A DNA stretch of 64,000 nucleotides from JACCZX01 sp963824935 (lineage in GTDB: Bacteria; Pseudomonadota; Gammaproteobacteria; Burkholderiales; Burkholderiaceae_F): contig CAWGRF010000027.1 in the NCBI GenBank assembly GCA_963824935.1, positions 11,397 to 75,396 on the forward strand, written 5' to 3'. The notes under the pieces were generated by a model. It was given only the letters and a program-made list of their open reading frames with translations, ran no database searches and was not told the origin of the DNA. Both the position numbers and the translations under genes were made by a program. Shown piece by piece: positions 25,695 through 34,804 of this stretch. Numbering within the stretch: position 1 is the stretch's first letter; every line of letters starts with the position of its first letter.

Positions 25695-27676
25695 GTCGCT
25701 GCCCGTGCCATTACAACGGTTTGATCGCGCCGCGCCAGCAATCGATAGCGACGGTCCGACAGTGCCAGTGCGCCGCCCAGCGCCATCAACACACAACCTC
25801 CCCAGATCCAGGTCACCAGCGGCTTGTGATAGACGCGCACGCTCCACGCGCCCAACCCGCTTGAGCTCGGATCGATCGGCTCGCCGAGCGAGACGTAGAT
25901 GTCGCCGAACACGCCCGTGTCTATCGCCGCTTCGGTCATCGGGTTCTTCTGCACGTTGTAAATGCGCTTTTCGGGATACAGCGTGGTGATCGGATTGCCG
26001 TTGCGCGTAACTTGGACCGTACCGCGCGCACCGGTGTAATTGGCGCCGGTGATTCTCTGCGCGCCGTCGAATTTGATGTCGTAACGGCCGACCTGCACCG
26101 TGTCGCCGACATTCATTCGCATGTCGCGTTCAACCTGATAGCCGTTGACGACCGTCACGCCGACGATGAACACGGCGATACCCAGATGTGCCAGCTGCAT
26201 GCCCCAATAGGCGCGACCTTGCCCGCGCAAGCGTTCGACGAGTCCACCGCGCAGATGGCGAATCCGCTCCTTGATGTTGACGGCGATCGAAGCCATCACC
26301 CAGAAGGCAAGGAAGAGCCCGACGCTGATCAGCGGTGTCCATCGGCCGGCAATCACCGGCGCAACCAGCGCGGTCACGAGCGCCACCGCAAGCGCCCATT
26401 TCAAACGCGTGCCGAAATCGGGCAACTCGGCCTTCTTCCAGCGTGCTAGCGGCCCGATGCCCATCAGAAACACAAGCGGCGCCATCACTGCGCCGAACAC
26501 CAGATTAAAGTACGGCGGCCCGACCGAAGCCTTCGGTAGCGACAGCGCATCGAGGAACAGCGGATACAACGTACCCAGCAACACCGAGCCCGCGGCAACT
26601 ACGAGCAACAGGTTGTTCAACAGCAAAAACGATTCGCGCGACACGGCCTCGAACTTGCCGCCAAGACCGACCTTGGGCGCACGCCATGCAAAAAGCGCAA
26701 GCGACGAGCCGATCACAAACACCAGGAATGCGAGGATGAACACGCCGCGCTTCGGGTCGGTCGCGAACGCATGCACCGATGTCAACACACCCGAGCGGAC
26801 CAGGAACGTGCCGAGCAGCGAAAGCGAAAACGCGCAGATCGCAAGCAGCACCGTCCAGCTTCTAAAGCTGCCGCGCTTCTCGGTGACAGCAAGCGAGTGA
26901 ATCAACGCGGTGCCGACCAGCCACGGCATGAACGACGCGTTTTCAACCGGGTCCCAGAACCACCAACCGCCCCATCCCAGCTCGTAATACGCCCACCAGC
27001 TTCCAAGCGCGATGCCGCACGTCAAAAAACACCACGCGAGAGTGGTCCACGGCCGCGACCAGCGCGCCCATGCCGCGTCGAGCTTGCCGCCGAGCAGCGC
27101 GGCGATCGCGAATGAAAACGCGACCGAAAAACCGACGTAGCCCATGTAAAGCATCGGAGGATGAAACACCATCCCTGGGTCCTGCAGCAGCGGATTCAAA
27201 TCGCGGCCGTCAGCGGCAGGCGGGAACAGGCGGTCGAACGGATTCGAGGTCAACAGCATGAAAAGCAGGAACCCGATCGAGATCACGCCTTGCACACCGA
27301 TCACGCGTGCCACCATGTCATCCGGCAAGTGACGCGAAAAAACCGATACGGCAAGCGTCCACCACGCGAGCATCAGCACCCACAGCAACAGCGAGCCCTC
27401 GTGGGATCCCCAGCTGGCAGCGATTCGATAATGCAACGGCAACTGCGAATTCGAGTTACTCGCCACATTGACGACTGAAAAGTCGTTTACGACGAACGAG
27501 TACAAGAGACACCCGAATGCGAGTGTGATGAATAGCGCCTGGCCGCGCGCTGCCGGACGCGCGACCGCCATCCATGTGCGGTCTCCACGCGCCGCGCCGG
27601 CGATCGGCAATACCGCCTGCGCGGTTGCCAGCAGCAGCGCCAGGATCAGCGCGAGGTTTCCGATTTCAGGAATCAT
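25691..27676 (-). CDS. ccmF: Haem lyase subunit CcmF
   Basis: 661 residues, polytopic. The WWD haem-handling domain is present (ELGWGGWWFWDPVENASFMPW), with SHEGSLLLWVLMLAWW and many membrane helices. CcmF attaches haem from holo-CcmE to apocytochrome c. Full family length. Last 5 bases before ccmE separate the two genes. Confidence 0.96.
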   Translation of the reverse strand: MIPEIGNLALILALLLATAQAVLPIAGAARGDRTWMAVARPAARGQALFITLAFGCLLYSFVVNDFSVVNVASNSNSQLPLHYRIAASWGSHEGSLLLWVLMLAWWTLAVSVFSRHLPDDMVARVIGVQGVISIGFLLFMLLTSNPFDRLFPPAADGRDLNPLLQDPGMVFHPPMLYMGYVGFSVAFSFAIAALLGGKLDAAWARWSRPWTTLAWCFLTCGIALGSWWAYYELGWGGWWFWDPVENASFMPWLVGTALIHSLAVTEKRGSFRSWTVLLAICAFSLSLLGTFLVRSGVLTSVHAFATDPKRGVFILAFLVFVIGSSLALFAWRAPKVGLGGKFEAVSRESFLLLNNLLLVVAAGSVLLGTLYPLFLDALSLPKASVGPPYFNLVFGAVMAPLVFLMGIGPLARWKKAELPDFGTRLKWALAVALVTALVAPVIAGRWTPLISVGLFLAFWVMASIAVNIKERIRHLRGGLVERLRGQGRAYWGMQLAHLGIAVFIVGVTVVNGYQVERDMRMNVGDTVQVGRYDIKFDGAQRITGANYTGARGTVQVTRNGNPITTLYPEKRIYNVQKNPMTEAAIDTGVFGDIYVSLGEPIDPSSSGLGAWSVRVYHKPLVTWIWGGCVLMALGGALALSDRRYRLLARRDQTVVMARAAT

Positions 27677-27681
27677 CAGAG

Positions 27682-28128
27682 CTACTGCTGGATGGTCTTG
27701 CGTGCTTTTTGAGCCTGCTCGACCGCGTACGCGGCTTCAGGCGGCGTGTAGTTCTCGTCGTGCTTGGCGAGCACTTCGTGCGCACGAAACACGCCGTCTG
27801 CACCCAACTTACCCTGGGCTACGACGCCCTTCCCTTCCTTGAACAAGTCCGGAAGGATGCCGGTGTAGACGACCGGAATGATCTTTGCGGTATCCGTGAC
27901 GTTGAATCGCACCGTCAGCCCGTCGGGTTGCCGCTTCAGGCTGCCCTGCTCGACCAGCCCGCCGACCCTGAACGCCTTGCCCTGCGGCGCTTCGTTGTTG
28001 GCGACTTGCGTTGGGCTGTAGAAGAAAACCAGATTCTGCTGAAAGGCCGACAGCACCAATGCCGCGGCGACGCCCAGGCCGGCGAGTCCAGCAACGATCA
28101 ACGTCAGTCGTTTGTGACGAGGCTTCAT
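27682..28128 (-). CDS. ccmE: Haem chaperone CcmE
   Basis: 148 residues with an N-terminal membrane anchor (LTLIVAGLAGLGVAAALVLSAF) and an OB-like periplasmic domain. The haem-binding histidine motif is VLAKHDENYTP near the C-terminus. It carries haem from CcmC to CcmF. Its start overlaps the ccmD stop. Confidence 0.95.
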   Translation of the reverse strand: MKPRHKRLTLIVAGLAGLGVAAALVLSAFQQNLVFFYSPTQVANNEAPQGKAFRVGGLVEQGSLKRQPDGLTVRFNVTDTAKIIPVVYTGILPDLFKEGKGVVAQGKLGADGVFRAHEVLAKHDENYTPPEAAYAVEQAQKARKTIQQ

Positions 28129-28304
28129 CGGATGCTCGTATTGCGAGTCGCTTCGCGCGCCAGCTCAGACACCACACGGCTGCGGCGCGCGCGCAGCAGC
28201 CACAGTTCGATACCGATCACGACCGCGACCGCTGCGTAAGAACCCCAGACGTAGAAGGCGTAGCCCCCCATCGCCCAAAAATCGGCAGCGCTCTTCCAGT
28301 TCAC
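28125..28304 (-). CDS. ccmD: Haem exporter small subunit CcmD
   Basis: 59 residues from GTG 28304, overlapping the ccmC stop as GTGA. The sequence DFWAMGGYAFYVWGSYAAVA is the family signature, followed by one membrane helix and a basic cytoplasmic tail. CcmD helps release holo-CcmE from CcmABC. An upstream start at 28340 lies inside ccmC and is less likely. Confidence 0.9.
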   Translation of the reverse strand: MNWKSAADFWAMGGYAFYVWGSYAAVAVVIGIELWLLRARRSRVVSELAREATRNTSIR

Positions 28305-29074
28305 TTGAGCCCACCCTGCGCCAGAAGTTCCCGCACCCAATCCGTTCGTCTCTCGCGCTCAAGCATGATGCTGCGCACACGGTGCAACGACGCGGCGATG
28401 CTGTACATCCAGAATGCAAGCGCCATTAACAGCATGCCGGTGAGCATCGTAGAGGCCATCGTGGGCGAGCGTGTCAGGCTGACCGAAGAACCCTGATGCA
28501 GCGTGTTCCACCACTGCACCGAAAAATAGATGATCGGAATGTTGACTACGCCCACCAGCGCAAGCACAGCGCCCGCCTTGTCGGCGCGGCGCGGATCGTC
28601 GATCGCAGCTTGCAGCGCGATAAATCCTAGGTACAGAAACAGCAGCACCAACTCTGAAGTCAGCCGCGCGTCCCACACCCAGTATGTGCCCCACGTCGGC
28701 TTGCCCCACAGCGATCCGGTGACCAGCGCAAGGGCGGTCATCAAGGCGCCGGTCGGCGCGATCGCGGTTGCCATCATCGACGACAGCCGCGTATTCATGA
28801 TCAGACCGATCGCAGCCCAGCCGGCCATCACGAGATACAGAAACATCGACATCCATGCGGCCGGAACGTGAATGAAGATGATCCGGTACGACTCGCCCTG
28901 CGTCGCATCGGTCGGCGCAACGAAAAATCCGATGTAAAGGCCGGCCATTGCAAGCAGCGCGGCAAGCGCGAAAAACCATGGCGTCATTTTCCCGGCGAGC
29001 GGAAAGAATGTCTGCGGTGCAGAGAACCAATACAGACCCGGCCGTGAACGAACGCTGACACTGCTCATGGTCAT
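28301..29074 (-). CDS. ccmC: Haem exporter subunit CcmC
   Basis: 257 residues, six membrane helices. The WWD motif reads WGTYWVWDARLTSELVLLFL and flanking histidines are visible (IIFIHVPAAWMSMFLYL). It loads haem on CcmE. Overlaps ccmB and ccmD by four bases at each end. Confidence 0.95.
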   Translation of the reverse strand: MTMSSVSVRSRPGLYWFSAPQTFFPLAGKMTPWFFALAALLAMAGLYIGFFVAPTDATQGESYRIIFIHVPAAWMSMFLYLVMAGWAAIGLIMNTRLSSMMATAIAPTGALMTALALVTGSLWGKPTWGTYWVWDARLTSELVLLFLYLGFIALQAAIDDPRRADKAGAVLALVGVVNIPIIYFSVQWWNTLHQGSSVSLTRSPTMASTMLTGMLLMALAFWMYSIAASLHRVRSIMLERERRTDWVRELLAQGGLK

Positions 29075-29739
29075 TCAACTGAAATGCGAAGCGCCACTGC
29101 TCCCGCCCACGGCATCAACACCGCAGCGAACAGGAGAAATGCGCCCAGCAGGAGGAAATATGCGGTAACGCCCAAGCCGGAAGCCGCTGCGCCCACCGAG
29201 CCGGCGCCGAAAATCAGCACCGGAATATAAAGCGGCAAAACAAGCAACGATGTTAACACTCCGCCTCCGCGTACTCCGAGAGTCAGCGCCGCGCCGATCG
29301 AGCCGATCAGTGACAGCACAGGCGTGCCGATCGCCAGCGATGCAACGAGCACCAGACTTGCGTTGGTGTCGAGGTCGAACAACACACCGAATGCGATCGC
29401 CATCGCCGTCAACGGCAGTCCGGTTGTAAGCCAGTGCGCCACGGCTTTGCCGAGCACGATCAGTGGCAGCGGTTCTGCAGACAAGAGCATTTGTTCGAGC
29501 GTTCCGTCGGCATAGTCGTTCGCGAACAAGCGTGGCAGCGACAAAATCGCGGCTAATAGTGCCGCAACCCACACGACTCCCGGCGCGATGTCACGCAACA
29601 GCGCCGGTTCCGGGCCGATGCCGAGCGGAACCATCGTCACCACGACAACGAAGAAAAACAAAGTATTGAGCACATCGGATTTTTGCCGAATCGCCAGCAA
29701 CAGATCGCGACGAATGATCTGCGAAACGACGTTCAACAT
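29071..29739 (-). CDS. ccmB: Haem exporter subunit CcmB
   Basis: 222 residues with six hydrophobic helices. Family features are RRDLLLAIRQKSDVLNTLFFF at the N-terminus, NDYADGTLEQMLLSAEPLP, and LPLYIPVLIFGAG. It is the permease of the CcmAB transporter that drives release of holo-CcmE. Confidence 0.95.
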   Translation of the reverse strand: MLNVVSQIIRRDLLLAIRQKSDVLNTLFFFVVVVTMVPLGIGPEPALLRDIAPGVVWVAALLAAILSLPRLFANDYADGTLEQMLLSAEPLPLIVLGKAVAHWLTTGLPLTAMAIAFGVLFDLDTNASLVLVASLAIGTPVLSLIGSIGAALTLGVRGGGVLTSLLVLPLYIPVLIFGAGSVGAAASGLGVTAYFLLLGAFLLFAAVLMPWAGAVALRISVE

Positions 29740-30383
29740 GTGGTTTCACCGACCGATGCTTCGCTGCCGGCGAGCTCGATATGCTGCTGACGCGGCACTT
29801 CGATCGCAACGTCTTGATGGGTGACCAAAACTACCGTGTTGCCGTCGGCAACATGGCCCGCGATCAGTTGCGAAAGCGCGCTGACGCCACGCTGATCGAG
29901 CGCGATATATGGCTCGTCGAGAATCCACAGCGGCGCATCGGTGGTGGCGAACAGACGCGCCAACGCGATGCGCCGCCGCTGCCCCTGCGATAAGAACCGC
30001 GCCATCGTGTGCTCGAACTGTGAAAGGCCGACCGCATCGATAGCTCGAAGCAACGCCGCGTCATCCACACTGCGCCCGGCCACTGCCTGCGAAAGCTTCA
30101 GGTTTTCGTGCACCGTCAGATCATCCTTGACGCCGTTCAGATGGCCGACGTACACGAGATCCTTCCAGTACTCCTCGCGCTGCCTGCGAATGTTGCGGCC
30201 ATGCCAGCGCACCTCACCGACCTTGGGCTCGAGCAGGCCGCAAAGTATCCGCAGCAGGCTTGTCTTGCCGGTGCCGTTCGGTCCCGCGACTCTGAGCAGT
30301 GATCCGGCAGCAACCGTGAAGACAAGCGCGGCGAACAACGTGCGGTCGCCGCGCTCGCAGGTGAGGTTAATGGCGTCGAGCAT
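29733..30383 (-). CDS. ccmA: Haem exporter ATP-binding subunit CcmA
   Basis: 216 residues. Walker A GPNGTGKTS, the ABC signature LSQGQRRRIALARL and Walker B LWILDEPY are all intact; the LDQRG D-loop and VLVTHQD switch follow. First gene of the ccm operon, divergent from purT with 45 bases between, where both promoters must lie. Confidence 0.95.
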   Translation of the reverse strand: MLDAINLTCERGDRTLFAALVFTVAAGSLLRVAGPNGTGKTSLLRILCGLLEPKVGEVRWHGRNIRRQREEYWKDLVYVGHLNGVKDDLTVHENLKLSQAVAGRSVDDAALLRAIDAVGLSQFEHTMARFLSQGQRRRIALARLFATTDAPLWILDEPYIALDQRGVSALSQLIAGHVADGNTVVLVTHQDVAIEVPRQQHIELAGSEASVGETTC

Positions 30384-30428
30384 CGGCAGGCGTTATAAGC
30401 GATGCTGAGGCTGTGCGATAGTCGAAAT

Positions 30429-31658
30429 ATGAGCTCCCCAAACTCGTCTTTAGCGCCGAAGCTCGGAACTCCCTTGTCGCCCGCAGCGGTCAAGGTGATG
30501 CTGCTCGGTGCCGGCGAGCTCGGCAAGGAAGTGATCATCGCGTTGCAGCGGCTCGGCGTCGAAGTGATCGCAGTCGACCGGTATGCGAATGCGCCGGGGC
30601 AGCAGGTGGCGCATCGCGCACACGTGATCAACATGGCCGACCCGGCGGCGCTACGCGCAGTGATCGAGGCCGAGCGGCCGGCTGTGGTCGTGCCCGAGAT
30701 CGAGGCGATCGCGACCGATGCACTGGCCGCGGTAGAGCGCGACGGGCTCGCACGCGTCGTGCCGACCGCGCGCGCCACGCAATTGACGATGAATCGCGAA
30801 GGAATTCGCCGCCTGGCCGCCGAAACGCTTTGTTTGCCAACCTCGCCTTATCGCTTCGCCGATTCGCTCGACGAGTTGCGCGCGGCGGCGCATGCGATCG
30901 GCCTGCCATGCATCGTCAAGCCCGTCATGTCGTCATCGGGCAAGGGGCAAAGCCGCGTCGATACGGCAGATCAGATCGAGCCTGCGTGGCGTTACGCGAA
31001 TGCCGGCGGCCGCGTCGCACTCGGCCGTGTCATTGTCGAAGGCTTGATCGATTTCGACTACGAAATCACGCTGCTGACGGTACGCGCGGTGGGACTCGGC
31101 GGCGATGGAGCCATCGAAACGCATTTCTGCGAGCCGATCGGGCACGTGCAGGTGGCGGGCGACTATGTTGAAAGCTGGCAGCCGCAGGTGATGACCGCCA
31201 CCGCCCTGGGCAAGGCGCGTGAATACGCAAAATCGGTCACCGGCAATCTGGGCGGCACCGGCATCTTCGGAGTCGAGCTTTTCGTCAAGGATGACGCCGT
31301 GTGGTTTTCGGAAGTCAGCCCGCGACCGCACGACACCGGGATGGTGACGATGACGACGCAATGGCAGAGCGAATTTGAATTGCATGCGCGCGCAGTGCTC
31401 GGTCTGCCGGTCGATACCTCGCTGCGGAATCCAGGCGCCAGTGCGGTGATCTACGGTGGCCATGATGCGCAGGCGATGCGCTTCGAAGGAGTGGCCGAGG
31501 CGCTGTCGATAACAGACACGGATCTCAGACTGTTCGGCAAGCCCGAGTCGTTCGTCAAGCGTCGCATGGGCGTCGCACTGGCGCACGCAGCAACAACGAA
31601 CGAGGCGCGCACAAAAGCAAAGGCGTGTGCCGCTGCTATCAGGCCGGTCCCCGAATGA
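30429..31658 (+). CDS. purT: Formate-dependent phosphoribosylglycinamide formyltransferase
   Basis: 409 residues from ATG 30429. ATP-grasp enzyme: VMLLGAGELGKEVIIALQRLG, VVPEIEAIATDAL, CIVKPVMSSSGKGQS, FCEPIGHVQVAGDYVESWQP, GIFGVELFVKDD and SEVSPRPHDTGMVT. It makes formyl-GAR from formate and ATP in purine synthesis. Start chosen because the nine upstream in-frame residues overlap the ccmA promoter and carry no family sequence. Confidence 0.95.
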   Translation: MSSPNSSLAPKLGTPLSPAAVKVMLLGAGELGKEVIIALQRLGVEVIAVDRYANAPGQQVAHRAHVINMADPAALRAVIEAERPAVVVPEIEAIATDALAAVERDGLARVVPTARATQLTMNREGIRRLAAETLCLPTSPYRFADSLDELRAAAHAIGLPCIVKPVMSSSGKGQSRVDTADQIEPAWRYANAGGRVALGRVIVEGLIDFDYEITLLTVRAVGLGGDGAIETHFCEPIGHVQVAGDYVESWQPQVMTATALGKAREYAKSVTGNLGGTGIFGVELFVKDDAVWFSEVSPRPHDTGMVTMTTQWQSEFELHARAVLGLPVDTSLRNPGASAVIYGGHDAQAMRFEGVAEALSITDTDLRLFGKPESFVKRRMGVALAHAATTNEARTKAKACAAAIRPVPE

Positions 31659-31797
31659 ACGCGATTGCGCATCCGCGCAGCAAACGCGACGATTGACCGG
31701 ATCGATACGCGCAATTCCGCGCATGGCCGATCGCGTAGCGCGGTCTACAATGCCGCCCTCGCGAGCCATTGAAACCGGAGCGCTCGACTCGAACGCC

Positions 31798-32451
31798 ATG
31801 AAAATCCTCGTTGTCGACGATCACTCGCTGATCACCGACGCATTGAGCGTCTTGTTTTTGGATCTCGATCCGTCGGCCGAAGTCATCACGACGCGCACTG
31901 CCGAAGGTGCGCTGAAAATCCAGGAAGAGCAGCCCGAGATCGACCTCGTCGTGCTCGATCTCGGAATGCCTGGCGTATCCGGCACCTCACTGCTTGAGGC
32001 GATGGTCGCAAAGGCGCCGGAGATGAAGATTCTGGTGCTATCGGGCAACCAGGATCAACGCAATGTGATGCGTGTGCTGCAGCTCGGCGCCGCCGGTTTC
32101 GTGCCGAAATCGATGGCTTCGGACACGTTGCTATCCGCCGTCAAGTTTGTGCTGTCGGGCGGCGTTTACATTCCTGCCGATCTGCTGGAAGAGGTCAATC
32201 GCGCCGGTATCTTCGGCAATTCCGAACGCGCCCGCGATCAGAATGGCGGGCGGGTTGAGCTTACCGAGCGCCAGGAGCAGGTGCTGCAACTGCTGGCGCG
32301 CGGCGCACCGATCAAGATCATCTGCCGTGAATTGGGTCTATCCGAAGGCACGGTCAAGACACATGTCACGGCCATTTATCGTGCCTTCGGTGCATCGAAC
32401 CGCACCGAGGCGCTGCTCGCTGCGCGCCGGCACGGCTACGATATCGGCTGA
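31798..32451 (+). CDS. LuxR/NarL-type response regulator
   Basis: 217 residues from ATG 31798; a longer frame to 31627 lacks family sequence. Receiver: ILVVDDHSLITDALSVLF, LVVLDLGMPGVSGTSLL (phospho-Asp near residue 54), VLSGNQ, AAGFVPKSM. The C-terminal helix-turn-helix is LTERQEQVLQLLARG ... LSEGTVKTHVTAIYRAFGASN. It is convergent with the sensor kinase at 32436-34391; the two genes overlap by 16 bases at their 3' ends, so they are likely partners although not co-transcribed. Confidence 0.92.
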   Translation: MKILVVDDHSLITDALSVLFLDLDPSAEVITTRTAEGALKIQEEQPEIDLVVLDLGMPGVSGTSLLEAMVAKAPEMKILVLSGNQDQRNVMRVLQLGAAGFVPKSMASDTLLSAVKFVLSGGVYIPADLLEEVNRAGIFGNSERARDQNGGRVELTERQEQVLQLLARGAPIKIICRELGLSEGTVKTHVTAIYRAFGASNRTEALLAARRHGYDIG

Positions 32452-34391
32452 TCCCTAGTCGACAGCGCCAAGGAGGCGTCACTCGCGGCGGCGGTTTCGG
32501 GGGTCGGTCTTACGAGCGGCAGTGTCGTCAATCCCAACATGTCCGCCAGCGTGTTGTTCAATACGGAAGCCGTCGTTGGCTTCTGCAGCACCGTCGGTTC
32601 CTCGACTCGACTGCGCGCGATCGCCGACGTCAGCGACGGATCGAGCTCCATCCGCTCCTGCATCACACGCTGAAACTCGGACATCACATCGATTCCCTGC
32701 ACCGCAGTCAACATCGCGACCGGGATCGGAACTCCGACCAGCTCGCGAATTCTGAACACCGCTTCAACACCGCTGATCGAGTGCGGGCCCAGGTTATGGT
32801 CGGCCAATATGGCGTCGATCCGCTGCTGAACGCTGATGCGCTTTATCAGTTGCGCGTTATAGCCGGTCGAAGGCACTACTTCGGCGCCCCAGGATTTAAT
32901 CAGTCGCGTCAGGCTGTTCAAGATCTCGGCGTTATCCTCGATGACGACGAACGTGAAGCCATTAAGCGGCCGGATCGCCACGTCGAGCGTTTCGGGCGTG
33001 CTGCGCTTCGGGCGTATCGGCGCACTCGAGGGCGGCACTTCCACTCTGAACACCGTGCCCGTGCCCGGTCGCGTCGTGACGATCAGCGGATGGCCAAGCA
33101 ACCCGCAAATCCGCTTGACGATCGACAATCCGAGACCGAATCCGGAGCCGCTGTTTTCGGCTTTAGAGCTCTCACCGCGATAAAACTCTTCGAAGATTCG
33201 ATCGAGCTCGCCCTGCTTGATGCCGGGCCCGGTATCCCAGATCTCCATGCTTATCAGCCCGCTGCGCGGCCGCGCCGCCAGCAACACACCGCCCCTCTGC
33301 GTGTAGCGAATCGCATTGGCCAGCAGGTTGCGAATCACCCGTTGCAACAGCAATGCATCACTGTCGATCGCAACGCCACCCCGCCGCAACCGCAATGACA
33401 ATCCCTTGGCCGCGGCCAGCGGCGTGAACTCCTGCTCCAGCAGCGAAAACATGTCGTCGACCAACACCTGCTCGACTCGCGGCTGAATCGAACCGGAGTC
33501 GAGCCGCGAGATTTCAAGCAGTTCTTCAACCAGTTTCGACAACGTGTCGACCGCAGTGGATAGATTGTTGACGAGCGGCTCGAGCGGTCCCTGCGCGCGC
33601 TTCTTGAGCAGCGACACATAGATGCCGATCGCCTGCAGCGGCTGCCGTAGATCATGGCTGGCCGCGGCAAAGAATTGTGTCTTCGACCGGGTGGCGTTTT
33701 CCGCTTCGCGCCGCGCATCGTCGGCCACACGCTTTTCCGCCACCAGTTGCTCAACCAGCACTTCGTTCTCGTACGTGTTCTTGACGGATTCGAATACGGC
33801 GTTGCCGAAATCGCGGCCGTACAGGAAGGTGAACAGAAACACTGCCGTCATCACGACCGCGGCGGTGTAGTAGGTCGGATCCTGCTCCCACACCATGCGC
33901 GCAATCAGCGGCACGACCGCAAGTAACATGAACGCATGAAATGCCGGTCGATGACTGGCGTACAGCGTCAACGAGCCGAACGCGACGCTCAGAATGACAG
34001 CGACCAGCACCACCTGATGCAGCGGCTGGTTGGTCGAGAAGAACATGAAGCCCGCAATGCCCCACAGCACGCCAGCCACCACGGCCTGCACGACCCAGCG
34101 AGTAGCCCAGGCATCGACCTTCTCGACGATGCGCTCGGCGTGCCGAAACCGGTACGACAGGCGCAAACGCGACAGCGAGTCGAACAGGATCAGCAGCGAC
34201 CAGCCGAGCAGCAGGTCCTGGTTGATCGAATTCCAGAGAATCATGACCAGCGCGAATGCACCGACAATGCTGACCAGCACCGATTGCGGCACTTGCCGGT
34301 AGACCGACGCCATCACGCCGGCAAGAATCTTTTCGTGCCTTTGCGCCGGCGTCTCCTCGGCAAGGCCGAAGCGGGTCAGTGGGCCGGACAT
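32436..34391 (-). CDS. Membrane sensor histidine kinase with C-terminal receiver-like domain
   Basis: 651 residues from ATG 34391. Six or seven N-terminal membrane helices with no large periplasmic loop (SVLVSIVGAFALVMILW, LHQVVLVAVILSVAFGSLTLY). Then coiled linker, HisKA FFAAASHDLRQPLQAIGIYV, HATPase NLLANAIRYTQRGGVLL, DTGPGI, GFGLGLSIVKRI. The C-terminal domain FTFVVIEDNAEILNSLTRL with AILADHNLG resembles a receiver with its Asp. The start codon directly abuts the inverted-repeat element at 34392; an in-frame extension into the element (MRAHEIGS) is possible but looks artificial. Confidence 0.88.
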   Translation of the reverse strand: MSGPLTRFGLAEETPAQRHEKILAGVMASVYRQVPQSVLVSIVGAFALVMILWNSINQDLLLGWSLLILFDSLSRLRLSYRFRHAERIVEKVDAWATRWVVQAVVAGVLWGIAGFMFFSTNQPLHQVVLVAVILSVAFGSLTLYASHRPAFHAFMLLAVVPLIARMVWEQDPTYYTAAVVMTAVFLFTFLYGRDFGNAVFESVKNTYENEVLVEQLVAEKRVADDARREAENATRSKTQFFAAASHDLRQPLQAIGIYVSLLKKRAQGPLEPLVNNLSTAVDTLSKLVEELLEISRLDSGSIQPRVEQVLVDDMFSLLEQEFTPLAAAKGLSLRLRRGGVAIDSDALLLQRVIRNLLANAIRYTQRGGVLLAARPRSGLISMEIWDTGPGIKQGELDRIFEEFYRGESSKAENSGSGFGLGLSIVKRICGLLGHPLIVTTRPGTGTVFRVEVPPSSAPIRPKRSTPETLDVAIRPLNGFTFVVIEDNAEILNSLTRLIKSWGAEVVPSTGYNAQLIKRISVQQRIDAILADHNLGPHSISGVEAVFRIRELVGVPIPVAMLTAVQGIDVMSEFQRVMQERMELDPSLTSAIARSRVEEPTVLQKPTTASVLNNTLADMLGLTTLPLVRPTPETAAASDASLALSTRDQPIS

Positions 34392-34724
34392 GGACCCTAT
34401 CTCATGAGCCCGCATGACCGCGAGCGGGGCCAAGCAGCCGCTTGCGGCTGCTTGCCCTGAGGGGCGTATAAGCCATCGCAGCCGTAGGCCGCGATCGGCG
34501 GCGCAGGGCTAGGCGCCGAGGACGCCGTGTGTTGATACACACCAGGACGAGGCAACAACGCTCTGCGCCGCGCCCACCCCGCTCCCGAAGGGTTGTCACC
34601 AAGACGGGCGTCTGCGTCGTTGCGCTCCTTGCCAAGGCGTCCAGCCTTGGCGGCGTCGCGACGCCTAGCATCCCAACCCGTCTTGGTGACAACGCGGTTC
34701 ATGCGGGCTCATGAGATAGGGTCC
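34392..34724. mobile_element. 333-bp element with 26-bp perfect terminal inverted repeats and internal hairpins
   Basis: The ends 34392-34417 and 34699-34724 are perfect 26-bp inverted repeats (outer bases GGACCCTATCTCATGAGCC). Inside lie a 10-bp stem with a four-base loop (34431-34454), a 6-bp stem (34527-34542, GTGTGT/ACACAC), a 17-bp inverted repeat (34592-34608 with 34677-34693, core GTTGTCACCAAGACGGG) and an 8-bp stem nested within it (34631-34638 with 34644-34651). No believable protein is encoded. This is the build of a MITE-like non-autonomous element or a structured RNA. No clear target duplication was seen. The left end touches the kinase start codon. Confidence 0.6.
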
Positions 34725-34804
34725 TGCGGGTCATCATCATGGCGCGATCATAGGCGAGGCGGTCTGGTTCGCACAATCAATGCTCAAGTTGCGGTTGAGC
34801 TGCG

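Noticed and set aside
34397..34702. Two overlapping ORFs of about 100 codons inside the inverted-repeat element
   Set aside because: Their open frames follow from the palindromic, GC-rich sequence; no protein-like pattern and no ribosome site.
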